DNA of 10,740 nt from Candidatus Fermentibacterota bacterium (GCA_016928395.1 JAFGKV010000315.1:1-10740); one strand, 5' to 3'; shown: positions 1-7,804, counted from the stretch's first letter. Notes: generated by a model from the sequence alone, not told the origin. Numbers and translations: made by a program.

Positions 1-10
1 CACCCAAGGG

Positions 11-81
11 CGCAATCGCTATCGCTATCGGAGCCGCAGCTCCGAGTACGAGTATGAGTACGAGGTCAGGATGTACTCTCA
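11..81. repeat. Dispersed repeat, left copy
   Basis: A non-coding stretch of short periodic words. CGCAATCGCTATCG (11-24) is followed by a small hairpin (CGGAGC 29-34 pairing with GCTCCG 39-44), GAGTACGA-type words (44-65) and ATGTACTCTCA (71-81). The first and last words recur in the same order and orientation at 10549-10632, so this is one copy of a dispersed intergenic repeat rather than a unique site. Its function is unknown. Confidence 0.6.
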
Positions 82-111
82 AACAAGGGCTGGGTCAGGA
101 CTGCCTACCAG

Positions 112-147
112 CCCCTCCCTTTGGCAAAGGGAGGTTGGGAGGGATTT
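112..147. repeat. Palindromic hairpin element in intergenic DNA
   Basis: CCTCCCTTT (114-122) pairs perfectly with AAAGGGAGG (126-134) across a GGC loop. A further GGGAGGG at 137-143 could pair alternatively with CCCTCCC. The flanking bases 82-111 and 148-273 show no convincing gene. The element looks like a short dispersed palindromic repeat, or it could act as a transcription terminator for a gene upstream of the window. It has no clean T-run, so the repeat reading is preferred. Confidence 0.5.
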
Positions 148-273
148 GCTCCTTCGCGACTGACGTCGCTCCTACAACCAGGTCGAACCACCACCCCACG
201 TTTCGGATTTCCCGCGCAGCTTGGTCCAACACCTGCGGATGCTGGGCGGCCCTACTGACGACCGGCTGAGCGT

Positions 274-1842
274 ATGCTGCCCTACATCGCCGCGGGTTTC
301 GGGTTCGGCCTGCTGCTCTATCCCTGGTTCAGCCCCGCCCAGGGGATCCTCACCCTGTCCCAGGAGATAGCGAGGCAATTCGTACTTCTGCTTATAACTC
401 TCTTCATCGCCGCCAACGTGAAGGAGATGCCGAAGCAGAAACGCCTCCCGCTGTGGGTCGCGCCGCTGGTGGTTGTGGCACTGGCAGTGCTGCTTCGGCA
501 CACGGTGCTGGCCCACCTGCCCTTTGTTCCCGGCGATGAAGACGAATACCTCTTCCAGGCCCGCATCTTCGCCCGGGGCCGCATCAGTGCGCCCGCGCCG
601 CCCGGGGCCGCCAGCTTCTGGGCGCCGGGTCTTTTGATCCACAAAGGGCGATGGTTCGGCCACCACCAGCCGGGGCACAGCCTGCTGTTGGCCGCAGGCG
701 TGCTCTTGGGCGCACCAGGCCTCGTTCCGGCTCTCTCCTCAGGCCTCACCGTGCTGCTGCTGTCACTGACAGCCCAAAAGATCGGCGGCCGCGACGCGGG
801 GATCCTGACCGGGCTGCTGGCCCTGAGTAGCCCGATGCTGCTCATGACCGGCGCGACGCTGGTAAGCGAGACCACGTCGTTGCTCCTGGTAGTTGCGGTG
901 ATATGGCTGCTCATCGCGCAACCATGCGGTGACCGGCGGTCGCCCCTATGGGCGGGCCTTGTCCTGGGTGCGCTGCTCAATGTACGGATCATCACCGGTA
1001 TGGGCGCTCTCCTGGCCGCGCTGCTGCTGGTGGGCCGTGGGTACCGGCGGCTGATACCGGGGATTGCCGTGGGCCTGGCGGCACTGGTCCTCCACAATAC
1101 GATGACCACGGGCGCCCCTCTGATGCTGCCGTTTCAGCTCTATGAGCCACAAGCCATGGGCTTCAAGGGGAACTTCGGGCCGGCCAAGGCGGTGGCCCAT
1201 CTGGTGCGCAACGTGATCTTACTCAACTTCTGGCTTCTGGGCTGGCCCCTGTCATTGATCTTGGTACGTCGGGGGTGCAGAGAGAGAGGCCGAGTCGCAT
1301 GGGCAGGGGTGGTCTTCGTCGCATGGATCGCTTTGGCCACAGCGTTTTACTGGCACCCCGGCCAGGTCGCCACGGGGCCGCTGCGGTTCCATGAGACGCT
1401 GGCCTTTCTCCTTCTCTTTTCAGGCCTCGGCTGGCATCACGTTGCGGCGTCAGGATCCTTTCTGGCCCGCTACGTTCCCATTGCCATGGCAGCGGCGCAT
1501 CTTGGGTTCATGCCGGTACGCCAGGCGGTCCTTGAGACTTTCATCACCAGGGTGCACGAACCGCGACAGGCCTTAGCTCAACTTGTGCTGGATGAGCATG
1601 TTGTCGTGCTCGCCGGCGCCGGCGATCTCTTCCACTATCCGGTGAACGATCCCTGGCTCAGGGCTCAGAGTCAGCCGGTCTTCATGAGGGGTGGCCCCCA
1701 CTTGGAAGATGCGCCCTTCCGAAACCGCTCTCACCTTTGGCTTACACAGCGGTGCGATTCCACCGGCTGCCCGTGGAGGCTAACCGCGGCGCCGCCCGTC
1801 CCGGCGCCATCGGTGCCATTGCGGCATGTCCTGGTGCAGTAA
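274..1842 (+). CDS. Multipass membrane protein, GT-C-like (GT39/ArnT-type) glycosyltransferase candidate
   Basis: The product is 522 residues and strongly hydrophobic, with about ten membrane segments. After an N-terminal membrane region and a short basic linker (about residues 50-58), an acidic motif DEDEY (88-92) lies in the first presumed extracytoplasmic loop. It is followed by a loop with FGHHQPGHS (128-136) and then alternating hydrophobic segments to about residue 420. An acidic D-E/D pair after the first main membrane helix is typical of polyprenol-phosphate-dependent GT-C transferases, which move a sugar from a lipid carrier onto lipid or protein at the outer face of the membrane. 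The last 100 residues are soluble-like. The ATG at 274 is the first start after an in-frame stop at 256-258. A later ATG at 427 is possible but would remove a membrane segment. The ribosome binding site is weak. The gene lies 131 bp upstream of the peptidase on the same strand. The family call rests on topology and the acidic motif only; donor and acceptor are unknown. Confidence 0.6.
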   Translation: MLPYIAAGFGFGLLLYPWFSPAQGILTLSQEIARQFVLLLITLFIAANVKEMPKQKRLPLWVAPLVVVALAVLLRHTVLAHLPFVPGDEDEYLFQARIFARGRISAPAPPGAASFWAPGLLIHKGRWFGHHQPGHSLLLAAGVLLGAPGLVPALSSGLTVLLLSLTAQKIGGRDAGILTGLLALSSPMLLMTGATLVSETTSLLLVVAVIWLLIAQPCGDRRSPLWAGLVLGALLNVRIITGMGALLAALLLVGRGYRRLIPGIAVGLAALVLHNTMTTGAPLMLPFQLYEPQAMGFKGNFGPAKAVAHLVRNVILLNFWLLGWPLSLILVRRGCRERGRVAWAGVVFVAWIALATAFYWHPGQVATGPLRFHETLAFLLLFSGLGWHHVAASGSFLARYVPIAMAAAHLGFMPVRQAVLETFITRVHEPRQALAQLVLDEHVVVLAGAGDLFHYPVNDPWLRAQSQPVFMRGGPHLEDAPFRNRSHLWLTQRCDSTGCPWRLTAAPPVPAPSVPLRHVLVQ

Positions 1843-1973
1843 GGCCATGATGCGTCCGAACGCCGGGCCGTGGAGTGTTTCGCCCCGCCCAACCGCCCGG
1901 GACCTTGTCTATTCCCTCGCATGTCAACGACCCCTCATCTCGTGTCGGTGAATGCCTCAGAAAGGATGCGCCC
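1843..1973. other. Intergenic gap before the peptidase gene
   Basis: This 131-bp gap separates two same-strand genes. No clear terminator or promoter can be defended. AAAGGA at 1961-1966, seven bases before ATG 1974, is a good ribosome binding site and decides the start of the peptidase. The reading frame is open further upstream, to an ATG at 1875, but that extension (33 residues) would bury the signal peptide and is rejected. Confidence 0.6.
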
Positions 1974-4900
1974 ATGAGTGCCTCTTCCCGTGTGCTGCTT
2001 CGAGTCGTGTGTGTCGCAGGCATCTGTGCTGCAGCCGGATGGTGCGGGGAGACCGCAGTCTCTTCCTTCCCATTGCCCGGCGGCGGGGCCGGCGTCAGAG
2101 TCGCCCATCGGCACGAAGAGGGCGTGGCCGTCGCCTTGTCCTTCCCCCGGATCGACTGGCAGGATGTCCAAACCCCGCGCGGCACCATGGCGCTCATCGG
2201 CATGCCCGGTCTGAGCCACACGACCCGGATTGGTTTCCCGAAGCTCCCCGCGAGCCGGCGGATCATTGCCGTACCCTTTGGCGCCACCGTCGAGGTGGAG
2301 GCGACCGCTGCCGATACGCGGGAGTTCATGCTGGCCGACATGGGAATTCAGTATCCGCTGGCGCCGGCACAGCCGCCGATGCCCAAGAACCGATCGCCGG
2401 GCGATATGCCATTCTTGTTCGACACGGGAGCCTACGGCGCGGGCGGATTCGGGGAGAGCCCCCTCGCCTCGGCCCATGAGCTGGGGATTCTCCGTGGCCT
2501 CCGCCTGTTTTTGCTTGTCGTGGAGCCGGTGCGGTATGATCCGGTCGAACGAAAGATCATGGTCTACAATGACATCAAAGTCGAGGTGAGGTTCAACGGA
2601 GGGGATCGCCTCGAGACCCAGAGCCGCAGAGCCGCCTCATGGTCGCCATACTTCGAGGCCCACTACCGGCGCAACGTGCTCAACTACGAACCGCCGGCTC
2701 TTCTCTCGGATCTGACCCGCTATCCCGTGAAGTATGCCATCGTGGCCCATCCCCTTTTCCAGGCCCAGCTCCAGCCCTTCATCCAGTGGAAGACAATGAA
2801 GGGATTCGAGGTGGTGGTCGCCTATGTCGGCGATCCCGATGTGGGAACGACCCCCGCCTCCATCAAGAACTACCTTCAGGGCCTGTATGATGGGGCAACC
2901 CCGACGAGCCCCGCGCCCAGTTTCGTGCTCCTGGTCGGAGATGTGGCCCAGGTGCCGCCTTGGCAGGGTACCACCGGCCAGCATGTCACCGATCTACCCT
3001 ACGTGACTCTGGAGGGCGCCGACTACGTGCCGGATGTCTATGTCGGGCGTTTCTCGGCCAACACCTCCGACGAGCTGCAGCCCCAGATCGACAAGACCCT
3101 GGAGTATGAGCGATTCCAGATGGAGGATGCTGCGTTCCTGGGCGAGACGGTGATGATTGCCGGCATGGATCCGAACTTCGCGAATATCTGGGCCAATGGG
3201 CAGATCAATTACGGCACGACCTACTACTTCAACGAGGATCACGGTATCCTCTCCCACACCTATCTGTACCCGGCCTCAGGGAGCCAGGCTGCCAGCATCA
3301 TCGCGGATATCTCCCGCGGCGTCGGCTATGCGAACTACACCGCCCACGGCTCCGACCAGGGGTGGGGGAACCCCGCATTCGACGTCGGCGATATCAACGG
3401 TCTTCAGAACGCCCATCGGTATCCGACAGTAGTGGGCAACTGCTGCGAGACCAGCAGATTCGAGGTGCAGACCTGTTTCGCGGAAGCATGGCTCCGCGCC
3501 GAGGCCAAAGGCGCGGTCGGCTACATCGGCGCCAGTAACAGCTCGTTGTGGGACGAGGACTTCTGGTGGGGTGTGGGCGCCGGCACCGCGACGCAGCACC
3601 CAACCTATGAGGGCACCGGCCCCGGCGCGTATGACGGCATGTTCCATGACCACGGCGAGCCGTTTCCCGACTGGTTCACCACGCAGTATGCCTTCATCAT
3701 GGCCGGGTGCCTGGCGGTGGTGGAAGCCGGGAGCCAGGCTGCCGCGTACTACTGGGAGATCTACTCCCTGATGGGCGATCCCTCCCTGAGCACATACTTC
3801 GGAGTTCCATCGGCCAATCCCGTCGGCCATCCGTCCCAGCTTACCATCGGTGACATGGCCATGGAGGTGTTCGCCGAGCCCTGGTCATACGCGGCGCTGA
3901 GCCGCGAGGGGGCACTGCTGGCCTCGGCTCTCGTCGGCGAGAGCGGATCCGCGACCATGACCTTCCCGGCCCTGGCCTTGACAAGGGATCTGGACTTGGT
4001 GGTCACGCGCCAGAACCGGATACCCGCCTCTTCCCGCATCCAGGTGGCGCCAGGTGAGGGTCCCTGGCTCGTCATCTCCGGGGTGCAGATTGACGATACC
4101 CAGGGCGGCAATGGCGATGGCCAGGCCGACTTCGGCGAGGATCTTCTCCTGGCCCTTACCCTGCGCAACAGCGGCACCGAAGGCGCCCACGGCGTCGAGG
4201 CACTCCTCTGGACCATGGATCCCCATGTTGCCATTGGTGACTCCCTGGAGTTCTACGGCGACATCCTTCCGGGGCAGGAGGTAACGCTCCCCGGGGCGTT
4301 CCTCCTGTCCGTCGCGCCCGAGGTCCCCGACAACCGGGAACTCCGCATGGAGCTTGCGCTGAGTGATTCCGCCGGTCGAACCTGGCAGGACTACTTCGTC
4401 CTGACGGCCCATGCGCCGGTGATCCAGATCACGGGCATCGAGGTGAACGACTCCGTGGGCAATGCCGACGGAGTCCTGGATCCCGGAGAAGGGGCCGATA
4501 TCGAGATCACCATCGGTAACGATGGCGGCGCCGGGATTCTGGATGTGGTCGCAGTGCTCGTTTCGCTGGATCCGGCGGTCGCAGTCGGCGAGAGCCTTCA
4601 GACTACCGCTACCCTCTCACCCGGTGCGGAGTTCAGGGCCGTCTATCCCGTGACGGCGTCTCCCACCACTCTGCCCGGACACAGCGCCCGATTCCTGCTC
4701 CACATCACGGGAACCGATTATGCCGCCTGCGATTCCTTCACCATCATGGTGGGCAGAGTCATCGAAGACTTCGAGACCGGAGATTTCTCCCTCTTTCCGT
4801 GGGTCATGGATGGCCATCAGCCATGGCGCATCACGTCGGAGAATGCCGCCCAGGGGTCGTATGGCGCCGTGTCCGGCGCCATCGGCAACTCCCAGCGCTC

Positions 4901-6440
4901 GGGCATGATGGTCAGCCTCACCGTGGCGGAGCCGGGGGTCGTGTCGTTCCACTATCGGGTTTCCTCCGAGGCCTCCTACGACTTCCTCAGGTTCTACGTC
5001 GACGGCCAGCAGAAGCTGGCGGCCTCAGGCAATGTCCCGTGGACCGTGGCCAGCATCGCCGTGGCGCCGGGAAGCCACAGCTTCAAGTGGAGCTACGAGA
5101 AGGACCAGTCAGTCAACCAGGGGCAGGACCGTGCCTGGGTCGACTACATCGTGTTTCCGGCTCTGGCTGATTCGTCGGTCTTTCCCGAGATCGAGGTATC
5201 GCCTTCTGGGTTCGACATCACCCTCTCTGCCGGGCAGTCGGTTGATGGACAACTCTTCGTCTCCAATCTCGGTACGGCAGATCTGATCTATGCGGTGCAT
5301 GTCGCCGCCGCCGGCGGCCTGGCGATACGGTTTCCCACAAAGGCGGCCAAGGGCGCACCACGCCCGCTTGCCACATGCCCGCCACCCAAGGGGCAGGGTG
5401 GCCCGGATGGCCACGGCTACCGCTGGACCGACAGCGACAGCGGCGAGGTGTTCTTCGAGTGGATTGACATCGGCGGATCCGGAACCTGCCCGGGCACGGA
5501 CGATGACGGCAACTTCGGCCCCTTCGATCTGGGATTCCCGTTCTTGTTCTACGGCGCGGAGCGCACGGCTGTTCGGATCTGCTCAAATGGCTGGCTGTCG
5601 TTTACCTCGGAGGCGACCTCCTTCGCCCATGAGGATATCCCGTGTCCGGGTGAACCCAACAGCCTCATCGCACCCCTGTGGACCGACCTCGATCCGAGCA
5701 GCGGCGGCACCATCCGGTATCTCAGCGATCCCGGAGCCGGGCGTTTCATCGTGCAGTGGGATCAGGTGCCGTCCTACAGCGACACGCCCGATTCCTCATC
5801 CTATACATTCCAGGCCGTGCTGCACGCGGACGGCCAGATCCGCTACCACTACCTGAGGCTTGTTGGATCCGTGGAATTGTGCACCGTGGGCACGGAAGAC
5901 TCCTCGGGCATGGACGGGCTGCGGATCGCGTACAACCAGCCCTACCTCCACGATTCCCTGGCAGTGCTCATCGAGCCGGGCGAACCGTGGCTTCGCGTGG
6001 AACCCACCGCTGGCGTGATCGCTCCGGACAGCACGAACGCCCTTGTGGTGACGTTCACCGGCGCGGGGCTCGCCGGGGGTTTCTACGAAGGCACGATCAC
6101 GGTGCTCTCGAACGATCCAGACGAGTCGTCGGTGGCCATCCCCGTGGCACTTCGCATTGACCCCGCGGCGGCCGGCGAGGCTCGGGCACTCCCAATTCGC
6201 CTGTCGCTGGAGGCGGCGCCCAACCCGTTCCGGGGGTCGTGTCGATTCTTCGGTCAGGGTTTCGTCTCGCCGGACGCAGTGAGGATCTACGATATCCGGG
6301 GAGATTTGATCTGGCAGTGGGACGAGGGTACAAAGCCGGTGAGGTGGACTCCTGAAGCATCGGTGGGAAGCGGCGTGTTCGTCGTGCGCGCTTCCTTCGG
6401 CGAGCATGTCGATTCCAAGCGAATCGTGTACCTGAGGTAG
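1974..6440 (+). CDS. Secreted gingipain-type (C25 family) cysteine peptidase with beta-sandwich modules and C-terminal sorting tail
   Basis: A 1488-residue exported protease. Residues 1-25 form a signal peptide (basic start, then a hydrophobic run LLRVVCVAGICAAAG) with no proper lipobox. Residues about 75-200 resemble a C25 propeptide, with a G-x-P-x-L-P stretch followed by I-A-V-P-F-G. The catalytic domain spans about 254-615. It contains HGS with catalytic His458, the pair NCC (Cys490/Cys491, one of which is the nucleophile), CFAEAW, GYIGAS and a closing MGDPSLS. Next come two Ig/CARDB-like repeats (696-815 and 816-928), each opening with an NxDG-x(4-5)-GE motif. A jelly-roll, MAM-like module follows (929-1064, starting EDFETGDF), then an ASH-like strand region (from about 1072) and a larger module (1148-1333). 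A second ASH-like segment (1344-1396) precedes a tail starting PNPF (1416-1419), of the T9SS type A or FlgD-Ig type. The tail suggests surface attachment or type IX export, so it is a likely export substrate rather than the PorU sortase. Family assignment is firm; peptide specificity and exact module families are not. Confidence 0.9.
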   Translation: MSASSRVLLRVVCVAGICAAAGWCGETAVSSFPLPGGGAGVRVAHRHEEGVAVALSFPRIDWQDVQTPRGTMALIGMPGLSHTTRIGFPKLPASRRIIAVPFGATVEVEATAADTREFMLADMGIQYPLAPAQPPMPKNRSPGDMPFLFDTGAYGAGGFGESPLASAHELGILRGLRLFLLVVEPVRYDPVERKIMVYNDIKVEVRFNGGDRLETQSRRAASWSPYFEAHYRRNVLNYEPPALLSDLTRYPVKYAIVAHPLFQAQLQPFIQWKTMKGFEVVVAYVGDPDVGTTPASIKNYLQGLYDGATPTSPAPSFVLLVGDVAQVPPWQGTTGQHVTDLPYVTLEGADYVPDVYVGRFSANTSDELQPQIDKTLEYERFQMEDAAFLGETVMIAGMDPNFANIWANGQINYGTTYYFNEDHGILSHTYLYPASGSQAASIIADISRGVGYANYTAHGSDQGWGNPAFDVGDINGLQNAHRYPTVVGNCCETSRFEVQTCFAEAWLRAEAKGAVGYIGASNSSLWDEDFWWGVGAGTATQHPTYEGTGPGAYDGMFHDHGEPFPDWFTTQYAFIMAGCLAVVEAGSQAAAYYWEIYSLMGDPSLSTYFGVPSANPVGHPSQLTIGDMAMEVFAEPWSYAALSREGALLASALVGESGSATMTFPALALTRDLDLVVTRQNRIPASSRIQVAPGEGPWLVISGVQIDDTQGGNGDGQADFGEDLLLALTLRNSGTEGAHGVEALLWTMDPHVAIGDSLEFYGDILPGQEVTLPGAFLLSVAPEVPDNRELRMELALSDSAGRTWQDYFVLTAHAPVIQITGIEVNDSVGNADGVLDPGEGADIEITIGNDGGAGILDVVAVLVSLDPAVAVGESLQTTATLSPGAEFRAVYPVTASPTTLPGHSARFLLHITGTDYAACDSFTIMVGRVIEDFETGDFSLFPWVMDGHQPWRITSENAAQGSYGAVSGAIGNSQRSGMMVSLTVAEPGVVSFHYRVSSEASYDFLRFYVDGQQKLAASGNVPWTVASIAVAPGSHSFKWSYEKDQSVNQGQDRAWVDYIVFPALADSSVFPEIEVSPSGFDITLSAGQSVDGQLFVSNLGTADLIYAVHVAAAGGLAIRFPTKAAKGAPRPLATCPPPKGQGGPDGHGYRWTDSDSGEVFFEWIDIGGSGTCPGTDDDGNFGPFDLGFPFLFYGAERTAVRICSNGWLSFTSEATSFAHEDIPCPGEPNSLIAPLWTDLDPSSGGTIRYLSDPGAGRFIVQWDQVPSYSDTPDSSSYTFQAVLHADGQIRYHYLRLVGSVELCTVGTEDSSGMDGLRIAYNQPYLHDSLAVLIEPGEPWLRVEPTAGVIAPDSTNALVVTFTGAGLAGGFYEGTITVLSNDPDESSVAIPVALRIDPAAAGEARALPIRLSLEAAPNPFRGSCRFFGQGFVSPDAVRIYDIRGDLIWQWDEGTKPVRWTPEASVGSGVFVVRASFGEHVDSKRIVYLR

Positions 6441-6568
6441 GTGTCGGCCGTCATCCGAGCGCGGTCGCGCCGGTTCTGACGGCAGGATACCATCGGCAGG
6501 AACGGTAGGGGGCTTCGAACTCCGCAATCGGCGCGAGGAAACCTGCGACTGGCGCCCCGAGACGGGCA

Positions 6569-6594
6569 CGGGCGCCGGCCTGAGCCGGCGTCCG
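6569..6594. terminator. GC-rich hairpin between convergent genes, likely bidirectional terminator
   Basis: CGGGCGCCGGC (6569-6579) pairs with GCCGGCGTCCG (6584-6594) around a CTGA loop, giving an 11-bp stem with one G-T wobble. An outer CCTGCG (6542-6547) can also pair with CGCAGG (6593-6598). The hairpin sits between the end of the plus-strand peptidase gene and the end of the minus-strand operon, where a shared terminator is expected. There is no strong T-run on either side, so efficiency cannot be judged. The remainder of 6441-6612 shows nothing else. Confidence 0.55.
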
Positions 6595-6612
6595 CAGGGT
6601 TCGGTTTCGCCC

Positions 6613-6993
6613 TTACTCGCAGAAGACTTTCACGATGTCGCCATCGTGGGAGTCGACATTGACTTCCAGCTCCTGCAAGGCTTCGATCAGCTCCTCGGTA
6701 TCCATGGATGAAAGGGTGCTCAGATCGATCCCCTTCTCCTCCATATGCTCCCGGGCCTCCCGGGGCACCAAGGCGCTGAACTTCATCCCGGCCCGGACCA
6801 AGGCCAGCGGCACCCGGATATTGACCTTATCACCCTCCGAGCTGTCTACCGTGACGCGCAGGTACCGCGGCGCCTTCCGAACAACCGGGGCAGGAGCTTC
6901 CTTGCCCACCGCGTCGAACAGGCGCTCGGCCTCTTCGGGGGTCGCCTTGCCTTCGGCCACCAGCTTCAAGATGCGGATCCTCTCCTCACTCAT
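6613..6993 (-). CDS. SHOCT-like domain protein with duplicated beta-hairpin motif
   Basis: A 126-residue soluble protein, the last gene of a three-gene minus-strand operon. Residues 6-29 form a short helix pair (ILKLVAEGKATPEEAERLF) of the SHOCT-like type found at the N-terminus of many bacterial regulatory and envelope proteins. Residues 43-80 form a conserved-looking block (YLRVTVDSSEGDKVNIRVP, then a hydrophobic LALVRAGMKF). Residues 87-126 contain a helix and a closing beta-hairpin with VNVDSHDGD. Residues 47-59 and 111-123 match at 7 of 13 positions, suggesting an internal repeat. The start has a strong ribosome binding site, AAAGGAG, seven bases upstream. The gene follows the 84-residue membrane protein gene after 33 bp. 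No enzyme motif is seen. The SHOCT-like call is confident; the function is unknown, and a protein-interaction role is likely by family analogy. Confidence 0.75.
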   Translation of the reverse strand: MSEERIRILKLVAEGKATPEEAERLFDAVGKEAPAPVVRKAPRYLRVTVDSSEGDKVNIRVPLALVRAGMKFSALVPREAREHMEEKGIDLSTLSSMDTEELIEALQELEVNVDSHDGDIVKVFCE

Positions 6994-7026
6994 GGGACTA
7001 CTCCTTTCTCGCCGGAGGTTCTCACC

Positions 7027-7281
7027 TCACACAACGATGACGCGAATCGCCGGCCCATCGGCCGGGTCGACCGCAATACGGGTACCATTCATGGCGGCGC
7101 ACACTCTGGGCACCGCACCCATCGCCGCCAGGATCGACCGGGCGCTGCTTTCGTCACGGAGCAGATAGCGCACCAGCGATGCCAGCCAGAGCACGGCTAA
7201 GAGGGGCCAGAACAACAGAAACGGAATCGGGATCCAGGCCCATTTGCCTATCCGCAGGATAACCAGAGCCGGCCAGATCAT
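7027..7281 (-). CDS. Small membrane protein of the DUF2089 operon
   Basis: An 84-residue protein whose ATG overlaps the stop of the DUF2089 gene (ATGA, 7278-7281), which implies translational coupling. Residues about 4-40 are hydrophobic, with one clear membrane segment around 18-40 (IPIPFLLFWPLLAVLWLASL) and possibly a shorter one before it. The remaining 44 residues are soluble: a charged RDESSAR linker, a short helix, and a terminal beta-hairpin IAVDPADGPAIRV (69-81). This hairpin resembles the last residues of the SHOCT-like protein encoded next. The open frame extends upstream to 7608, but that extension is a shadow of the DUF2089 gene. No named family is recognised. Position and coupling suggest it works with DUF2089, perhaps tethering the system to the membrane (inference). 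Confidence 0.75.
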   Translation of the reverse strand: MIWPALVILRIGKWAWIPIPFLLFWPLLAVLWLASLVRYLLRDESSARSILAAMGAVPRVCAAMNGTRIAVDPADGPAIRVIVV

Positions 7282-7628
7282 GACAGCAGATCCAATGCCT
7301 GACCTGCGTCGATCTCGCCCCGTTCGACGCGGGCGAGCACATCGTCCACGTGCGGCTTTCGCGCAGACGGCCTGTCCAGCTTCTCCAGCAGCACGGCGAG
7401 TCTGTTCTTCATCGTCGGGTAGGAGATCCCGAACATCTCCCCAGTCTTGGTCAGGTTGCCGCCGCTGAATAGAAAGGCCAGCACGAACTGCTGATCGTCC
7501 CGCGAGAGCCTGCCCAGCGGCGAGACCTCCAAGGCGCCTTCTACCGTGATGCCGCAGTCCGCGCATACCGCGCGGGTGAGGCGCATTCCCTTGCCGCACG
7601 ATGGGCATCTAAGGTCAGACACGTTCAT
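7278..7628 (-). CDS. DUF2089-type zinc-ribbon/HTH regulatory protein
   Basis: A 116-residue protein and first gene of its operon. A zinc ribbon is formed by Cys8-x2-Cys11 and Cys22-x2-Cys25. Residues 41-84 (LSRDDQQFVLAFLFSGGNL, then TKTGEMFGISYPTMKNRL) read as a helix-turn-helix like sigma region 4 or other DNA-binding folds, with the recognition helix near YPTMKNRL. Residues 97-115 (VLARVERGEIDAGQALDLL) resemble a SHOCT helix pair. This ribbon, HTH and GEIxxxxALxLL tail is the usual DUF2089 architecture. GGAGG lies five bases before the ATG at 7628. An upstream in-frame extension to 7805 runs through the AT-rich promoter and is rejected. A DNA-binding transcription regulator is likely, and it may control its own leader (inference). 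Confidence 0.88.
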   Translation of the reverse strand: MNVSDLRCPSCGKGMRLTRAVCADCGITVEGALEVSPLGRLSRDDQQFVLAFLFSGGNLTKTGEMFGISYPTMKNRLAVLLEKLDRPSARKPHVDDVLARVERGEIDAGQALDLLS

Positions 7629-7657
7629 TTCCACCTCCTGACCGGTCCTCTGACCCG

Positions 7658-7776
7658 GAAAACACGATTCACGAAGGAAATATACACCAGGAATCAGTTT
7701 TCCGCAAGTGGATTTCTTATTTCCGAAAATTGCAGGGGTTTCAAGATTCGTTTTCGTATTAGGAATCGGTGTTTTC
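7658..7776. promoter_or_regulatory. Cluster of four GAAAAC-n-GATTC boxes around the DUF2089 promoter
   Basis: Four related words occur in 119 bases. GAAAACACGATTC lies on the plus strand at 7658-7670. On the minus strand are GAAAACTGATTC (7691-7702), GAAAACGAATC (7745-7755) and GAAAACACCGATTC (7763-7776). One box abuts the predicted -35 and lies in the spacer, one lies at the expected transcript start, and two lie upstream. This is the pattern expected of operators for a regulator acting on this promoter. The regulator is unknown; DUF2089 itself is one candidate. Confidence 0.45.
7679..7707 (-). promoter_or_regulatory. Candidate sigma-70-like promoter of the DUF2089 operon
   Basis: Read on the minus strand, TTGCGG (7702-7707) and TATATT (7679-7684) are separated by exactly 17 bases in a local AT-rich stretch. 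The -10 matches the consensus at five of six positions and the -35 at its TTG core. Transcription would begin near 7672, leaving a leader of about 45 bases ending in GGAGG before the DUF2089 start. A weaker alternative (TTGAAA near 7739-7744) exists upstream. Confidence 0.5.
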
Positions 7777-7804
7777 TGATGGGCAAGGCGGCGATGCGAT
7801 GCCA

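Noticed and set aside
54-269. Plus-strand open frame of 71 residues before the first gene
   Set aside because: It runs through the dispersed repeat and hairpin element, has no ribosome binding site and no recognisable protein character.
318-1109. Minus-strand open frame of 263 residues
   Set aside because: It is a GC-skew shadow of the GT-C-like membrane gene; its arginine- and proline-rich translation has no domain.
1875-1973. N-terminal extension of the peptidase to ATG 1875
   Set aside because: It would bury the signal peptide and ignore the well-placed ribosome binding site before ATG 1974.
5796-6569. Minus-strand open frame of 257 residues
   Set aside because: It is antisense to the end of the C25 peptidase, including its sorting tail, and shows no family resemblance.
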